A DNA stretch of 48,428 nt from Aquisalinus sp. (lineage in GTDB: Bacteria; Pseudomonadota; Alphaproteobacteria; Caulobacterales; Parvularculaceae), in assembly GCA_022763115.1 (NCBI GenBank), contig JALEGJ010000068.1:1-48428 (forward strand). The letters run 5' to 3'. The notes under the pieces were generated by a model, which ran no database searches, was not told the origin of the DNA, and saw nothing but the letters and a program-made list of their open reading frames with translations. Made by a program: the position numbers and the translations under genes. This document shows, one piece after another, positions 1 through 8,399 of this stretch (positions are counted from its first letter, which is position 1; each line of letters begins with the position of its first letter).

Positions 1-25
1 CGTAAAATGCGATTTGTGCAAACAT
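1..25 (-). CDS. nuoJ: NADH-quinone oxidoreductase subunit J, first codons only
   Basis: Only the first eight codons are in the window (MFAQIAFY), running off the left edge. The call rests on position: nuoJ follows nuoI in the canonical nuo order, and a hydrophobic MFAQIAFY-like start is usual for NuoJ, an antiporter-associated membrane subunit of complex I. The 106 bp between this start and the nuoI stop show no gene or clear regulatory signal. Confidence 0.6.
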
Positions 26-131
26 ATCTTCAGGTCAGGCGCCTTCGCGCTGTTTGATGTGGCCTGACAAGGCCCCTCGTTCCGTGTGACGTGCCCCGAA
101 CGGAGCACAGTAAAAGTTTCAGCGGCGCGGC

Positions 132-620
132 TTAGCGGTAAGGCGCGTCCATTTCCAGATTTTTTGCGATTTCTCTTTCCCAACGGTCGCCATTTTCCAG
201 CAGGCGATCCTTGTCGTAGAAAAGTTCTTCGCGGGTTTCCGTCGCAAATTCAAAATTTGGTCCCTCGACAATCGCATCCACCGGGCAAGCCTCCTGGCAG
301 TAGCCACAGTAAATGCACTTGGTCATGTCAATGTCATAGCGGGTTGTGCGCCGTGAGCCATCTTCACGCGGCTCCGCCTCAATGGTGATGGCCTGAGCCG
401 GGCAGATTGCCTCGCATAATTTACAGGCGATGCAGCGCTCCTCACCGTTGGGGTAACGACGCAGCGCGTGTTCGCCCCGAAAACGTGGCGACAACGGCCC
501 TTTCTCGAAGGGGTAATTTACCGTCGCTTTTGGCCGGAAGTAGTATTTCAGGGCCAGCCAGAAAGCGCCCAGAAAATCTTTCATGAACATGCCGTTCAGC
601 GCTTGCGCAACACGAGACAT
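132..620 (-). CDS. nuoI: NADH-quinone oxidoreductase subunit I (two 4Fe-4S clusters)
   Basis: NuoI of complex I (the TYKY homologue) carries clusters N6a and N6b and passes electrons from the NuoG arm toward NuoB and ubiquinone at the membrane junction. The 162-residue protein has the two expected cysteine motifs, [12 protein letters not shown] in the middle and [12 protein letters not shown] about 40 residues later. The length is normal for the family in alphaproteobacteria. Its start codon overlaps the nuoH stop by one base (TGATG), so the two are translationally coupled. Nothing unusual is seen. Confidence 0.98.
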   Translation of the reverse strand: MSRVAQALNGMFMKDFLGAFWLALKYYFRPKATVNYPFEKGPLSPRFRGEHALRRYPNGEERCIACKLCEAICPAQAITIEAEPREDGSRRTTRYDIDMTKCIYCGYCQEACPVDAIVEGPNFEFATETREELFYDKDRLLENGDRWEREIAKNLEMDAPYR

Positions 621-1681
621 CAGTTGGTCCTCCAGCTGTGGAACCAGTTTGCCAGATCAGGGAACAGGAGCATCATGCCCGCCACAAAAACGAGATAGGC
701 GACAGAGAACGGCAGGAACAACTTCCAGCCAATGCGCATCAACTGGTCATAACGATAGCGCGGCACGATGGCCTTCACCATGGCAAACAGGAAGAACATA
801 AACACGACTTTTGCGCCGAACCAGAACAGCGGGATCGCATTCAGGAAGGGTACATCTATCGGAGCGTGCCAGCCGCCAAGGAACAGAATGACTGTCATGG
901 CGCACATCAACACGATGTTGAGATACTCACCGATCATGAACAGGAGATACGGCGTCGAGGAATACTCCACCTGATAACCGGCAACGAGTTCTGACTCGGC
1001 TTCCGGTAGATCAAACGGTGGCCGGTTGGTTTCTGCCAGAGCCGAAATGAAGAACATCACGAACAGCGGAAAGAGCGGAATGAAATGCCAGTTGAGGATG
1101 CCCAATCCACGGTCCTGACTGTTCACGATGTCGGTCAGGTTCATGGAGCCCACCAGCAACAGAACGGAAATGATGATGAATCCCAGCGAGACCTCGTAGG
1201 AGACCATCTGCGCCGCAGAACGAAGTGATCCCAGGAATGGATATTTCGAGTTGGAGGCCCAGCCGCCCATGATGATGCCGTACACACCCAACGAAGAAAC
1301 AGCGAAAAGATAGAGTATGCCGACATTGATGTCCGAGACGACAAGGCCTGGACCAACAGGCACGACGGCCCAGCCGATGAAGGCGAGCACGAATGAAATG
1401 AACGGCGCCAGCAGGAAGACCGTCTTGTCAGCGCCCGCCGGGACAACAATCTCCTTCAACACAAACTTGAAGAAGTCAGCGAAAGACTGAAGCAGTCCGA
1501 AAGCGCCAACGACGTTCGGTCCTTTGCGCATTTGCACAGCAGCCCAGACCTTGCGGTCGAACAGAAGCAGGAAGGCGAGCGATACAAGCAGCACCACCAT
1601 CAGGGCGAGCGTCTGCAGAGTGGTGGACAGCGCACCGCTCCACCATACGTCCCAGTCTCTGCCTGTGAGAAATTCAATCAT
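620..1681 (-). CDS. nuoH: NADH-quinone oxidoreductase subunit H (membrane arm, quinone site)
   Basis: NuoH is the integral membrane subunit that links the hydrophilic arm to the proton-pumping arm and forms part of the quinone tunnel. The 353-residue product is strongly hydrophobic, with about eight to nine membrane spans. It contains the acidic loop typical of the family ([17 protein letters not shown]) around residues 220-240. The length is normal. It lies between nuoG, 85 bp upstream, and nuoI, which overlaps by one base. The gap to nuoG contains a hairpin at 1712-1741. Confidence 0.98.
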   Translation of the reverse strand: MIEFLTGRDWDVWWSGALSTTLQTLALMVVLLVSLAFLLLFDRKVWAAVQMRKGPNVVGAFGLLQSFADFFKFVLKEIVVPAGADKTVFLLAPFISFVLAFIGWAVVPVGPGLVVSDINVGILYLFAVSSLGVYGIIMGGWASNSKYPFLGSLRSAAQMVSYEVSLGFIIISVLLLVGSMNLTDIVNSQDRGLGILNWHFIPLFPLFVMFFISALAETNRPPFDLPEAESELVAGYQVEYSSTPYLLFMIGEYLNIVLMCAMTVILFLGGWHAPIDVPFLNAIPLFWFGAKVVFMFFLFAMVKAIVPRYRYDQLMRIGWKLFLPFSVAYLVFVAGMMLLFPDLANWFHSWRTN

Positions 1682-1711
1682 GCCGCGCCTTCTAACGTGC
1701 CTTTATTTGTT

Positions 1712-1741
1712 CGTGAAGTGGGTCTGTCTGCTCACTTCGCG
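1712..1741. other. Inverted repeat between nuoG and nuoH
   Basis: CGTGAAGTG and CACTTCGCG form a 9-bp stem with one G-T wobble around a 12-base loop, in the 85-bp gap between the nuoG stop and the nuoH start. No T-run follows on either strand, so it is not a classical terminator. An mRNA-processing or stability hairpin inside the operon is a reasonable inference. Confidence 0.4.
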
Positions 1742-1766
1742 CTTTTGTCGCGTTTGTCTGTTTCAT

Positions 1767-3887
1767 TTATTCCGCTGCCATGATTCTTTTTTCAACCAGA
1801 ATGGCTGAACATTCCGCCATGGTTTTACTGGCTCTGGCGACGGGATTTGTGAGGTAGTAATTTGCGACGGCAGACCGGAACGGTTCTGAAGTCAGCTCGC
1901 CCTTTTGGCCCAGCGCGGCAACATCAAACACATCTCCGGCTGGTGATTGGTCCAGGGCCCCAAGCACCGGTGCATCTTCAATCATGGCCTGACGTAGGGC
2001 GAAGAGATCATCATAAGGCAGCTTTTTGCCCAATCTCTCTGAAAAGGCTCGCAGGATGGCCCAGTCCTCACGCGCTTCACCAAACGGGAAGTACGCCCGG
2101 CTCGCCATCTGCACCCTGCCCTCGGTGTTCACATAGATGCCATGCTGTTCAGTATAGGCCGCGCCCGGGAAGATGATATCTGCTGCGCGTGCGCCTGCAT
2201 CGCCGTGATGGCCCTGATAGATGACAAAAGCGTTCTTCAGCTTTGACGTGTCGAGTTCATCGCAACCGAGGTTATAGACGACCTCGACACTGCCTGAAGC
2301 CGCGCCATCAAGTATGCCATTTACGGCAAGGCCGCCCTCACCCGGCAGGAAGCCAAGATCCAGTGCGCCAACACGCGCGGCTGCCGTGTGCAGAACATTA
2401 AAGCCATTCCAACCCTCGGTCACGGCACCGATGGATTGGGCCAGCTGACCGATTTCGGCGAGCAAGGCGCCGCTATCTGTGCGGTTGAGTACGCTTGTGC
2501 CAACGATAATGGCCGGGCGTTCAGCCTTTTTCAGCACGTCCAGGAAGCTGCTGTCGCCTTTTGCAAGCGCGGACAGGCTGTCAGGCCCTGCACCTAGATG
2601 CGTGTATTCGTATGTCAGATCAGCCGCATCACCGATGAGACCGATTTCCAGCTTCATGTCGTTGAGCCACATCTTGCGCAGGCGCGCATTGATGAGTGGC
2701 GCTTCAGTCCGTGGGTTGGCACCGATCAGCAGAACAGCATCTGCTTTCTCAAGGCCTGCAATGCCGCTGTTGAACAGATATGATTCGCGCGGGGCGCGGC
2801 TGCCATCAGCCATGACACCAAGACCTTCACCTGCCTGGCGGCAGTCCGTGTGCGGCGTTCCAATAGCAGCCATCAAGTCCTTCAAGGCCTTGACCGCTTC
2901 CGTTGGCACGAGATCACCCACCAGCGCAGCCACTTTTTCGGGCGCGGTGCCGTTCAGCTTTTGGGCAGCAGCCTCAAAGGCCTCGTCCCAACTTGCCGGT
3001 TGCAGTTTGCCATCCTTGCGGACAAAAGGCTGGTCGAGGCGCTGGCGGTTCAGCCCGTCCCAGATAAAGCGGGACTTGTCGGCCAGCCACTCCTCATTCA
3101 CGTCATCATGAAGGCGCGGCAGGATGCGCATAACCTCGCGGCCGCGCGCATCGACCCGGATGTTGGAGCCGACAGCGTCCATCACATCAATGGTTTCAGT
3201 TTTCCGCAATTCCCATGGGCGCGCGCTGAACGCATAAGGCTTTGAGGTCAACGCCCCGACAGGACAAACATCAATAAGATTGCCCGTCAGCTCGCTTTCC
3301 ACAGCCTTTTCCAGATACGTCGTGATCTCGGCATTCTCGCCGCGATTGACGAGGCCCAGATCATCCACCCCGGCCACTTCAGTCGCGAAGCGCACGCAAC
3401 GCGTGCACTGAATGCAGCGGGTCATGATCGTTTTGATGAGCGGCCCCATGTGCTTTTCCTCGACGGCGCGCTTGTTCTCCTCGAACCGCGTGCCATCACG
3501 GCCATACGCCATAGCCTGATCCTGCAAGTCACACTCACCGCCCTGATCGCAAATCGGGCAGTCCAGCGGGTGATTGATCAGCAGAAACTCCATCACCCCT
3601 TCGCGCGCCTTTTTGACCATTGGCGTATTGGTGAAAAGTTCCGGCGGCTGGCCTTCCGGCCCGGGGCGCAAGTCCCGCACATTCTGGGCGCAGGACGCAA
3701 CAGGCTTGGGCGGGCCGCCTTTCACCTCAATCAGGCACATGCGGCAATTACCCGCAACAGAGAGACGTTCGTGATAACAAAAGCGGGGAATTTCCTCGCC
3801 AGCCTCTTCACAGGCCTGCAGCAGGGTCAGGTCTGAGCGAACCTCGATTTCATTGCCATTGACTTTGATTGCGCGTGTATCGGTCAT
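1767..3887 (-). CDS. nuoG: NADH-quinone oxidoreductase subunit G (iron-sulfur arm)
   Basis: NuoG (75-kDa subunit homologue) carries the chain of Fe-S clusters N1b, N4 and N5 in the peripheral arm. The N-terminal ferredoxin-like domain shows CYHERLSVAGNCRMC and a following Cys. Next come the His-ligand region HPLDCPICDQGGECDLQ, CIQCTRCVRFA, and NLIDVCPVGALTSKP near residue 215. The rest is the molybdopterin-oxidoreductase-like fold without a cofactor. The length of 706 residues is near the family norm of about 690. It is the first gene of the nuoGHI(J) block. A GNAT gene lies 90 bp upstream on the same strand, and opposite-strand genes lie beyond, so this block needs a promoter at or just upstream of that GNAT gene. 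Confidence 0.98.
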   Translation of the reverse strand: MTDTRAIKVNGNEIEVRSDLTLLQACEEAGEEIPRFCYHERLSVAGNCRMCLIEVKGGPPKPVASCAQNVRDLRPGPEGQPPELFTNTPMVKKAREGVMEFLLINHPLDCPICDQGGECDLQDQAMAYGRDGTRFEENKRAVEEKHMGPLIKTIMTRCIQCTRCVRFATEVAGVDDLGLVNRGENAEITTYLEKAVESELTGNLIDVCPVGALTSKPYAFSARPWELRKTETIDVMDAVGSNIRVDARGREVMRILPRLHDDVNEEWLADKSRFIWDGLNRQRLDQPFVRKDGKLQPASWDEAFEAAAQKLNGTAPEKVAALVGDLVPTEAVKALKDLMAAIGTPHTDCRQAGEGLGVMADGSRAPRESYLFNSGIAGLEKADAVLLIGANPRTEAPLINARLRKMWLNDMKLEIGLIGDAADLTYEYTHLGAGPDSLSALAKGDSSFLDVLKKAERPAIIVGTSVLNRTDSGALLAEIGQLAQSIGAVTEGWNGFNVLHTAAARVGALDLGFLPGEGGLAVNGILDGAASGSVEVVYNLGCDELDTSKLKNAFVIYQGHHGDAGARAADIIFPGAAYTEQHGIYVNTEGRVQMASRAYFPFGEAREDWAILRAFSERLGKKLPYDDLFALRQAMIEDAPVLGALDQSPAGDVFDVAALGQKGELTSEPFRSAVANYYLTNPVARASKTMAECSAILVEKRIMAAE

Positions 3888-3977
3888 GTAGGATACTTTT
3901 ATTCAGAAAATTTTTGCATCCTTAGCGGGGTTCAGCACGCGATGCCAGTGTGAAAACCGGGAAAACAGCAGCCAGGG

Positions 3978-4526
3978 TCATTTCTCACGTGCGTTCTGCT
4001 GCATGATTAGCTCGGGGTCGCGATGCTCGCCAACCTTGAACTCGTATTGCTGTATCACGCTGAACCCGTAGCGCTGATAGAAGCGTTGCGCGCCATGGTT
4101 ATCGGCATAGACGCTGAGGTAAATGGGCGCGTAGCCGGAGGCGATAAGCCAGTCGCTCATCGCGCCCATCAGTTTCTGCCCCAGACCGCCACCCTGACAG
4201 GAAGACAAAATATAAAGACGCTTGATTTCTCCTGCGCTGGCAAGCGTTTCAGGGGATACGCCTTCGACTGGCAACGTACATGGGCCGGCCACAGCGTAGC
4301 CAACAGGCTCATTGCCTTTGTGAGCAAGCCAGACCCGATAGCGATCATCCTCGATCAACTTGAGGTATTGCTCTTGCGTGTGATTATCCAAGAGAAAGGC
4401 CTGCAAGTCGTCAGGCTTATAAAGATGACCGAATTTCTCGACGAAAGTTGCCTTGCCGAGCGCCGCAAGAACAGCAACATCTTCCAAAACAGCAATGCCA
4501 ATTCTTATCTCAGAGCCCAGTGTCAT
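3978..4526 (-). CDS. GNAT-family N-acetyltransferase
   Basis: The 182-residue protein has the acetyl-CoA pyrophosphate-binding loop of the GNAT fold (CQGGGLGQKL, around residue 113) and the C-terminal ADNHGAQRFYQRYGF segment of motif B. GNAT enzymes transfer an acetyl group from acetyl-CoA to an amine. The acceptor cannot be inferred. It is transcribed toward nuoG with a 90-bp gap and could share a transcript with it, but nothing ties its function to complex I. The N-terminal ATG at 4526 fits the usual GNAT length. Confidence 0.88.
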   Translation of the reverse strand: MTLGSEIRIGIAVLEDVAVLAALGKATFVEKFGHLYKPDDLQAFLLDNHTQEQYLKLIEDDRYRVWLAHKGNEPVGYAVAGPCTLPVEGVSPETLASAGEIKRLYILSSCQGGGLGQKLMGAMSDWLIASGYAPIYLSVYADNHGAQRFYQRYGFSVIQQYEFKVGEHRDPELIMQQNAREK

Positions 4527-4795
4527 AACGGGGAGGCATTACGGGGACTATCTTCCGCAATCAAGTGGGGGCGGCTTGAGCAGATCCTGCTACGTTTTCG
4601 GAAAAGTTTTCGCCCCTCTCGGGAGGAAAAAGTCTCTGAAAACGCACCAGCCAGACCTGTCGGCCTGATCTCGCCTTCTTCATAACCACCGCCAGCAAGG
4701 CCGAACAGCGGCATCATCCTCAATGTCAAAGAGCCGCAGGGCGGCAAACAGCCCCCTGCCCTGATTTCAGATAATCCGAAACAGGTCACATATAG

Positions 4796-4828
4796 AACAA
4801 AATATATATATTGTCAATCTATTTTGTT
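4796..4828. promoter_or_regulatory. Inverted repeat around the -35 box, candidate operator
   Basis: AACAAAATA (4796-4804) is repeated exactly in inverted orientation as TATTTTGTT (4820-4828), with a 15-base AT-rich spacer holding the -35 hexamer of the candidate promoter. The placement suits a repressor. No regulator gene is adjacent, so the binding protein is unknown. Confidence 0.45.
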
Positions 4829-4839
4829 TATGGTATGTT
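4811..4839 (+). promoter_or_regulatory. Sigma-70-like promoter of the hydrolase/PH-domain pair
   Basis: TTGTCA (4811-4816) and TATGTT (4834-4839) are separated by exactly 17 bases, 35 bp before the ATG at 4874. The longer reading frame that would start at 4811 begins inside this promoter, which supports 4874 as the translation start. Confidence 0.55.
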
Positions 4840-4873
4840 CTTTTTATTGCCTGGATTTCACGGGAGATCAATC

Positions 4874-5704
4874 ATGAAGAAGATCGCGGTGGCGGTGATT
4901 CACGGGATGGGTGCGCAAGGCGCAAAGGTATCCAATGACAGCGCCATACCCACCTTCTCGAAGCACTTGCGCAACCGCGTGCGCGGCGCATTCGGGACCG
5001 CCGCGTTCGATGAGACGGTTGCCTGGCGAGAAATCTTCTGGGCCGATATTCTGCAAGACAGGCAGGCGCGTTACCTCTCGGCGATCCGGCGACGGACGAG
5101 ATATGACGACCTTCGCCGGTTTGTGGTTCAGAACCTTGGCGATGCTGCGGCCTATCAGAAGACAGCCGATCCCGCCGATAATACGTATGAGAAAATCCAC
5201 AAACGGGTTGCCAAGGTGATCCGGGAACTCGATCAGGACACGGTCGATGGTGCGCCGCTGGTCGTAGTGGCGCATTCTCTTGGCGGGCATATCATATCCA
5301 ACCATATTTACGACATCAGCAAGTCGGGGACGACCGGAGGCAATTTCCGTAACTTGAAGACTCTAGCTGCCTTTGTGACGTTTGGCTGCAATATCCCGCT
5401 TTTCACTTTCTCCTATGCGCCGGAGCGGCTTTTTCCGATTGAATTTCCCGGTACGGATTTACCGGCAGGCAAACGGCTCTCGCCCTGGTGGCTGAATTAT
5501 TATGACAAGGACGATGTGCTGGGCTATCCGCTCGCAGATATTGGTCCGCGTTACAAAGCCATGGCGGAACGCGGCGAGCTCAAGGACATTTCGATCGACG
5601 CTGGTAACGCTCTGACTGCGTGGAACCCGGCTTCGCATAATGCCTATTGGCGCGATGATGATTTTTACGGCCCCGTCGCAAAGCTGCTGAGGAAATTGTT
5701 ATGA
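4874..5704 (+). CDS. Alpha/beta-hydrolase-fold protein (lipase/esterase-like)
   Basis: The 276-residue protein begins with a strand and turn typical of the fold (MKKIAVAVIHGMG) and has the nucleophile elbow VVVAHSLGGH near residue 140, with serine as the likely nucleophile. This pattern occurs in cytoplasmic lipases, esterases and acyl hydrolases. The substrate cannot be read from sequence. A candidate acid and histidine lie in the C-terminal third (GNALTAWNPASHNAYW). No signal peptide is seen with this start. The ATG at 4874, preceded by GGGAGA, was chosen over the upstream TTG because the latter lies in the promoter. The PH-domain gene follows about 100 bp downstream on the same strand. Confidence 0.75.
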   Translation: MKKIAVAVIHGMGAQGAKVSNDSAIPTFSKHLRNRVRGAFGTAAFDETVAWREIFWADILQDRQARYLSAIRRRTRYDDLRRFVVQNLGDAAAYQKTADPADNTYEKIHKRVAKVIRELDQDTVDGAPLVVVAHSLGGHIISNHIYDISKSGTTGGNFRNLKTLAAFVTFGCNIPLFTFSYAPERLFPIEFPGTDLPAGKRLSPWWLNYYDKDDVLGYPLADIGPRYKAMAERGELKDISIDAGNALTAWNPASHNAYWRDDDFYGPVAKLLRKLL

Positions 5705-5806
5705 TTATCATGACGCCTTGCCGGACGGCCGTGCCTTCCGGGAACAGACGCGTGTGTTGCGCGTATGGCTATTGCGTACAATGCGCATAATCATGCGGAG
5801 ACACAC

Positions 5807-6250
5807 ATGGCATCATATGTCAAAAAAAGTCTGGGTGACGGCGAGACCATCATTCGCAGTGCAGGTATTGCCTGGCCTTACCACCTCAAAGCCTGGCTAT
5901 TTCTGCTGATCCTCGGCATTCTGATAATTGGTATTTTTCTGTTTTTCCGTACCTATATCTGGATCTGGACAACCGAGTTCGCCATCACGGACAGACGCCT
6001 GCTGATGAAAGAGGGCTGGCTCAGCCGGGCAACGCAAGAACTTTCCCTTGATACGATTGAAGAAGTTGAGGTCAAACAGGGCTTTTGGGGTCGCCTGCTC
6101 GGCTTTGGCAGATTGCATTTGTCCGGTTCAGGCCGCGCCGAAATCTGTTCTCCGCCCATCAACGACCCTGTAGGCTTTCAAGCCCTCTTGTCTGATGCGC
6201 GCGAGCACCAGCTACACCCGGCAACCATGCCGGCTATAGAGCCAGCCTGA
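5807..6250 (+). CDS. Membrane-anchored bacterial PH-domain protein
   Basis: The product has 147 residues from the ATG at 5807, which has CGGAG six bases upstream. A hydrophobic segment of about 30 residues (roughly 30-60) is followed by a bacterial PH-type domain: FAITDRRLLMKEGWLSR, then TIEEVEVKQGFWGRLLGFG, then a strand around LSGSG. This matches YdbS/PH-2-like proteins, whose roles are poorly defined and probably involve membranes or protein binding. A start at 5765 would add 14 residues without a ribosome-binding site. It lies 102 bp after the hydrolase gene with no obvious promoter between, so an operon is likely. Confidence 0.8.
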   Translation: MASYVKKSLGDGETIIRSAGIAWPYHLKAWLFLLILGILIIGIFLFFRTYIWIWTTEFAITDRRLLMKEGWLSRATQELSLDTIEEVEVKQGFWGRLLGFGRLHLSGSGRAEICSPPINDPVGFQALLSDAREHQLHPATMPAIEPA

Positions 6251-6269
6251 TGATTTGAAAGGTGAACAG

Positions 6270-6686
6270 CTATTTGACGCCTGCCATTTTGCAAACCTCT
6301 TTCCATTCGGCAGCAGTCACAGGCTGCACAGACAGGCGGCTGTTATTGACCAGCACCATATCTTCGAGTTTCGGGTTTGCCTTAATGTCTGACAGCGTCA
6401 CCGGTTTTGGTACGGATTGAATAGCTTTGATGTCGACGCATTCCCAGCGTTCATCATCCGTTGTGGAGTCCTGATGCGCTTCAACGATTACCTCGACGAT
6501 TCCGACAATCTCTTTTTCTTTCTGGGAATGATAAAAGAAGCCACGATCCCCGACTTTCATCTCACGCATGAAATTGCGTGCTTGATAATTCCGCACACCA
6601 TCCCACTCTTCGCCATCATCTCCTTTAGCGAGTTGCTGATCCCAGCTCCAGGTGGATACCTCCGATTTGAACAGCCAGTAAGCCAT
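6270..6686 (-). CDS. EVE-domain protein
   Basis: The 138-residue protein starts MAYWLFKSEVSTWSWDQQ and continues with GVRNYQARNFMREMKVGD and FYHSQKEKEIVGIVEV, the hallmarks of the EVE domain (PUA-like superfamily). EVE domains bind modified bases in DNA or RNA, and many stand-alone members are of unknown role. The ATG at 6686 lies two bases after the nuoF stop, so it is cotranscribed with nuoF and probably translationally coupled. A longer frame upstream would overlap nuoF and lacks the conserved start. No direct link to complex I is known to me. Confidence 0.93.
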   Translation of the reverse strand: MAYWLFKSEVSTWSWDQQLAKGDDGEEWDGVRNYQARNFMREMKVGDRGFFYHSQKEKEIVGIVEVIVEAHQDSTTDDERWECVDIKAIQSVPKPVTLSDIKANPKLEDMVLVNNSRLSVQPVTAAEWKEVCKMAGVK

Positions 6687-6688
6687 AC

Positions 6689-7987
6689 TTACTCCGCCGC
6701 CTGCACCTGCACGTGGCCTCGGTCGGCGCGGTAGTTGTTGATGCGCTCTTCGATTTCCGGACGGAAATGCTGGATCAGGCCCTGCACCGGCCATGCCGCC
6801 GCATCGCCCAATGCACAGATAGTATGCCCCTCTATCTGGCCTGCCACATCCAGAAGCTTGTCAATTTCCTCCGTAGAGGAATTGCCCTCTGCCATACGTT
6901 CCAGCACGCGCCACATCCAGCCAGTGCCTTCCCGGCAAGGGGTACATTGGCCGCAGGATTCATGCTTGTAGAAGTAACTGATGCGGGCAATCGCCTTCAC
7001 GATGTCAGTGGATTTATCCATGACTATGACTGCGGCTGTGCCAAGACCTGATTTGTGCTCCATCAGGGCATCAAAATCCATCAGTACGTCGTCGCAGATA
7101 TCCTTGGGCAAACAGCGCACAGACGAGCCGCCCGGGATCACCGCCTTGAGGTTGTCCCAGCCACCACGCACGCCGCCGCAATGGGTCTCCAAAAGTGTTT
7201 TCAATGGAATGGACATCTCCTCTTCCACATTACACGGACGGTTCACATGGCCTGAAATACAGAACAGCTTGGTGCCAGCGTTGCGCTCGCGCCCGAACTT
7301 CCGGAACCACTCGGCACCGCGGCGAATGATCGTCGGCACCACGGCAATGGATTCGACATTATTGACCGTGGACGGACAACCGTAAAGACCTGCACCAGCC
7401 GGGAATGGCGGCTTGAGGCGCGGCTGGCCTTTCTTGCCTTCGAGACTTTCCAGAAGCGCCGTTTCCTCACCACATATATAAGCCCCTGCCCCGTGGTGGA
7501 CGTAGAGGTCAAAGTCCCAGCCATGGATATTGTCCTTGCCGATCAGCTTGGCCGCATAAGCCTCATCAATCGCGCGCTGCAGTTGCTCGCGTTCGAAGAT
7601 GTATTCGCCGCGGATATAAATGTAGCAGGCATGAGCTTTCATGGCGAAAGAGGCGACCAGGCAGCCCTCTATGAACAGGTGCGGATCGTGGCGCATGATC
7701 TCGCGGTCCTTGCAGGTGCCGGGTTCTGACTCGTCAGCATTGACCACGAGGTAATGCGGGCGGTCTTTCACTTCCTTCGGCATGAAGGACCATTTGAGGC
7801 CTGTCGGGAAGCCCGCGCCGCCACGGCCACGCAAGCCGGAATCCTTCACCTGATCGATAATCCAGTCATGCCCCATTTCCAAAATGTCTTTGGTCTGGTT
7901 CCAGGCCCCGCGCTGTTTGGCCGCTTCAAGGCGGTAATCCTGCAGGCCGTAGAGGTTTGTGAAAATGCGGTCTTTATCTTGAAGCAT
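6689..7987 (-). CDS. nuoF: NADH-quinone oxidoreductase subunit F (NADH and FMN binding)
   Basis: NuoF (51-kDa homologue) oxidises NADH with FMN and holds cluster N3. Visible motifs are the glycine-rich NADH site [15 protein letters not shown], the FMN segment [14 protein letters not shown], and the 4Fe-4S motif [15 protein letters not shown] with the distant fourth Cys in [12 protein letters not shown]. The length of 432 residues is typical. Genes on the opposite strand (8400-10010) separate it from nuoE, so it must have its own promoter, presumably in 7988-8089. Confidence 0.98.
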   Translation of the reverse strand: MLQDKDRIFTNLYGLQDYRLEAAKQRGAWNQTKDILEMGHDWIIDQVKDSGLRGRGGAGFPTGLKWSFMPKEVKDRPHYLVVNADESEPGTCKDREIMRHDPHLFIEGCLVASFAMKAHACYIYIRGEYIFEREQLQRAIDEAYAAKLIGKDNIHGWDFDLYVHHGAGAYICGEETALLESLEGKKGQPRLKPPFPAGAGLYGCPSTVNNVESIAVVPTIIRRGAEWFRKFGRERNAGTKLFCISGHVNRPCNVEEEMSIPLKTLLETHCGGVRGGWDNLKAVIPGGSSVRCLPKDICDDVLMDFDALMEHKSGLGTAAVIVMDKSTDIVKAIARISYFYKHESCGQCTPCREGTGWMWRVLERMAEGNSSTEEIDKLLDVAGQIEGHTICALGDAAAWPVQGLIQHFRPEIEERINNYRADRGHVQVQAAE

Positions 7988-8089
7988 GGCTGGCTTTCGT
8001 CGCTGATCTAACGCTTGTGACTATAGGTATAGCAGCGCCCTGTTTGGCCAAATTTACTGTCGAGATCAATGGCAAAGCGCGGTCGTGTC

Positions 8090-8320
8090 TCAGCCGGATG
8101 CAACACTGATTGTCAGCAAAATTGTCACCAGACCTGCAGCAGCAACAATCATTGCTGCGATATGTGCACCAGACAGCCAGAGCACAATGCCAACAACCAG
8201 AGGTATGACAAGCTCCGCAAGGACAATCCAGGCAATCAATCGCTCAGGCAGGCTGCTTCGGTTTGCCGGATGATTAGGATCAAGGTCCGGATTATAGTGG
8301 CGGTTTTCCTCGTCCGACAT
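8090..8320 (-). CDS. Small two-span membrane protein with ENRHYNP motif (copy A)
   Basis: The 76-residue product starts MSDEENRHYNPDLDP and is followed by two hydrophobic segments (roughly 29-50 and 54-74). The ATG at 8320 has GAGG six bases upstream. The N-terminal EENRHYNPxLDP is shared with the 73-residue protein at 10357-10578. Across those 12 codons, seven differ silently and only one changes the residue (D to E), which shows that both are translated and under selection. I do not recognise the family. It is divergent from the M23 peptidase gene, with 79 bp between their starts. A cytoplasmic motif with a membrane hairpin suggests a docking role (inference). Confidence 0.8.
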   Translation of the reverse strand: MSDEENRHYNPDLDPNHPANRSSLPERLIAWIVLAELVIPLVVGIVLWLSGAHIAAMIVAAAGLVTILLTISVASG

Positions 8321-8399
8321 AAGCAACCTCGTGGTTCATTCTTTGGTAGTATCGACAGAGGGTTGAGAGTTGCAATCACCCATCCGCCATGAGAGCTTA

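Larger units (their letters stand above)
4527..4873. other. Intergenic region between divergent GNAT and hydrolase genes
   Basis: This 347-bp stretch separates the GNAT gene (minus) from the alpha/beta hydrolase gene (plus). Its last 80 bp are very AT-rich and contain a good sigma-70-like promoter and an inverted repeat, listed separately. The remainder shows nothing I can support. A minus-strand open frame of 88 codons overlaps the GNAT start but has unbiased composition and no recognisable motif. Confidence 0.6.

Noticed and set aside
4523-4789. An 88-codon minus-strand frame overlapping the GNAT start
   Set aside because: No recognisable motif, odd composition rich in Arg, Ser and Gly, and no ribosome-binding site. 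Treated as intergenic.
8043-8052. TTTGGCCAAA palindrome before nuoF
   Set aside because: A 10-bp palindrome is expected by chance somewhere in a window of this size, and no well-spaced promoter accompanies it.
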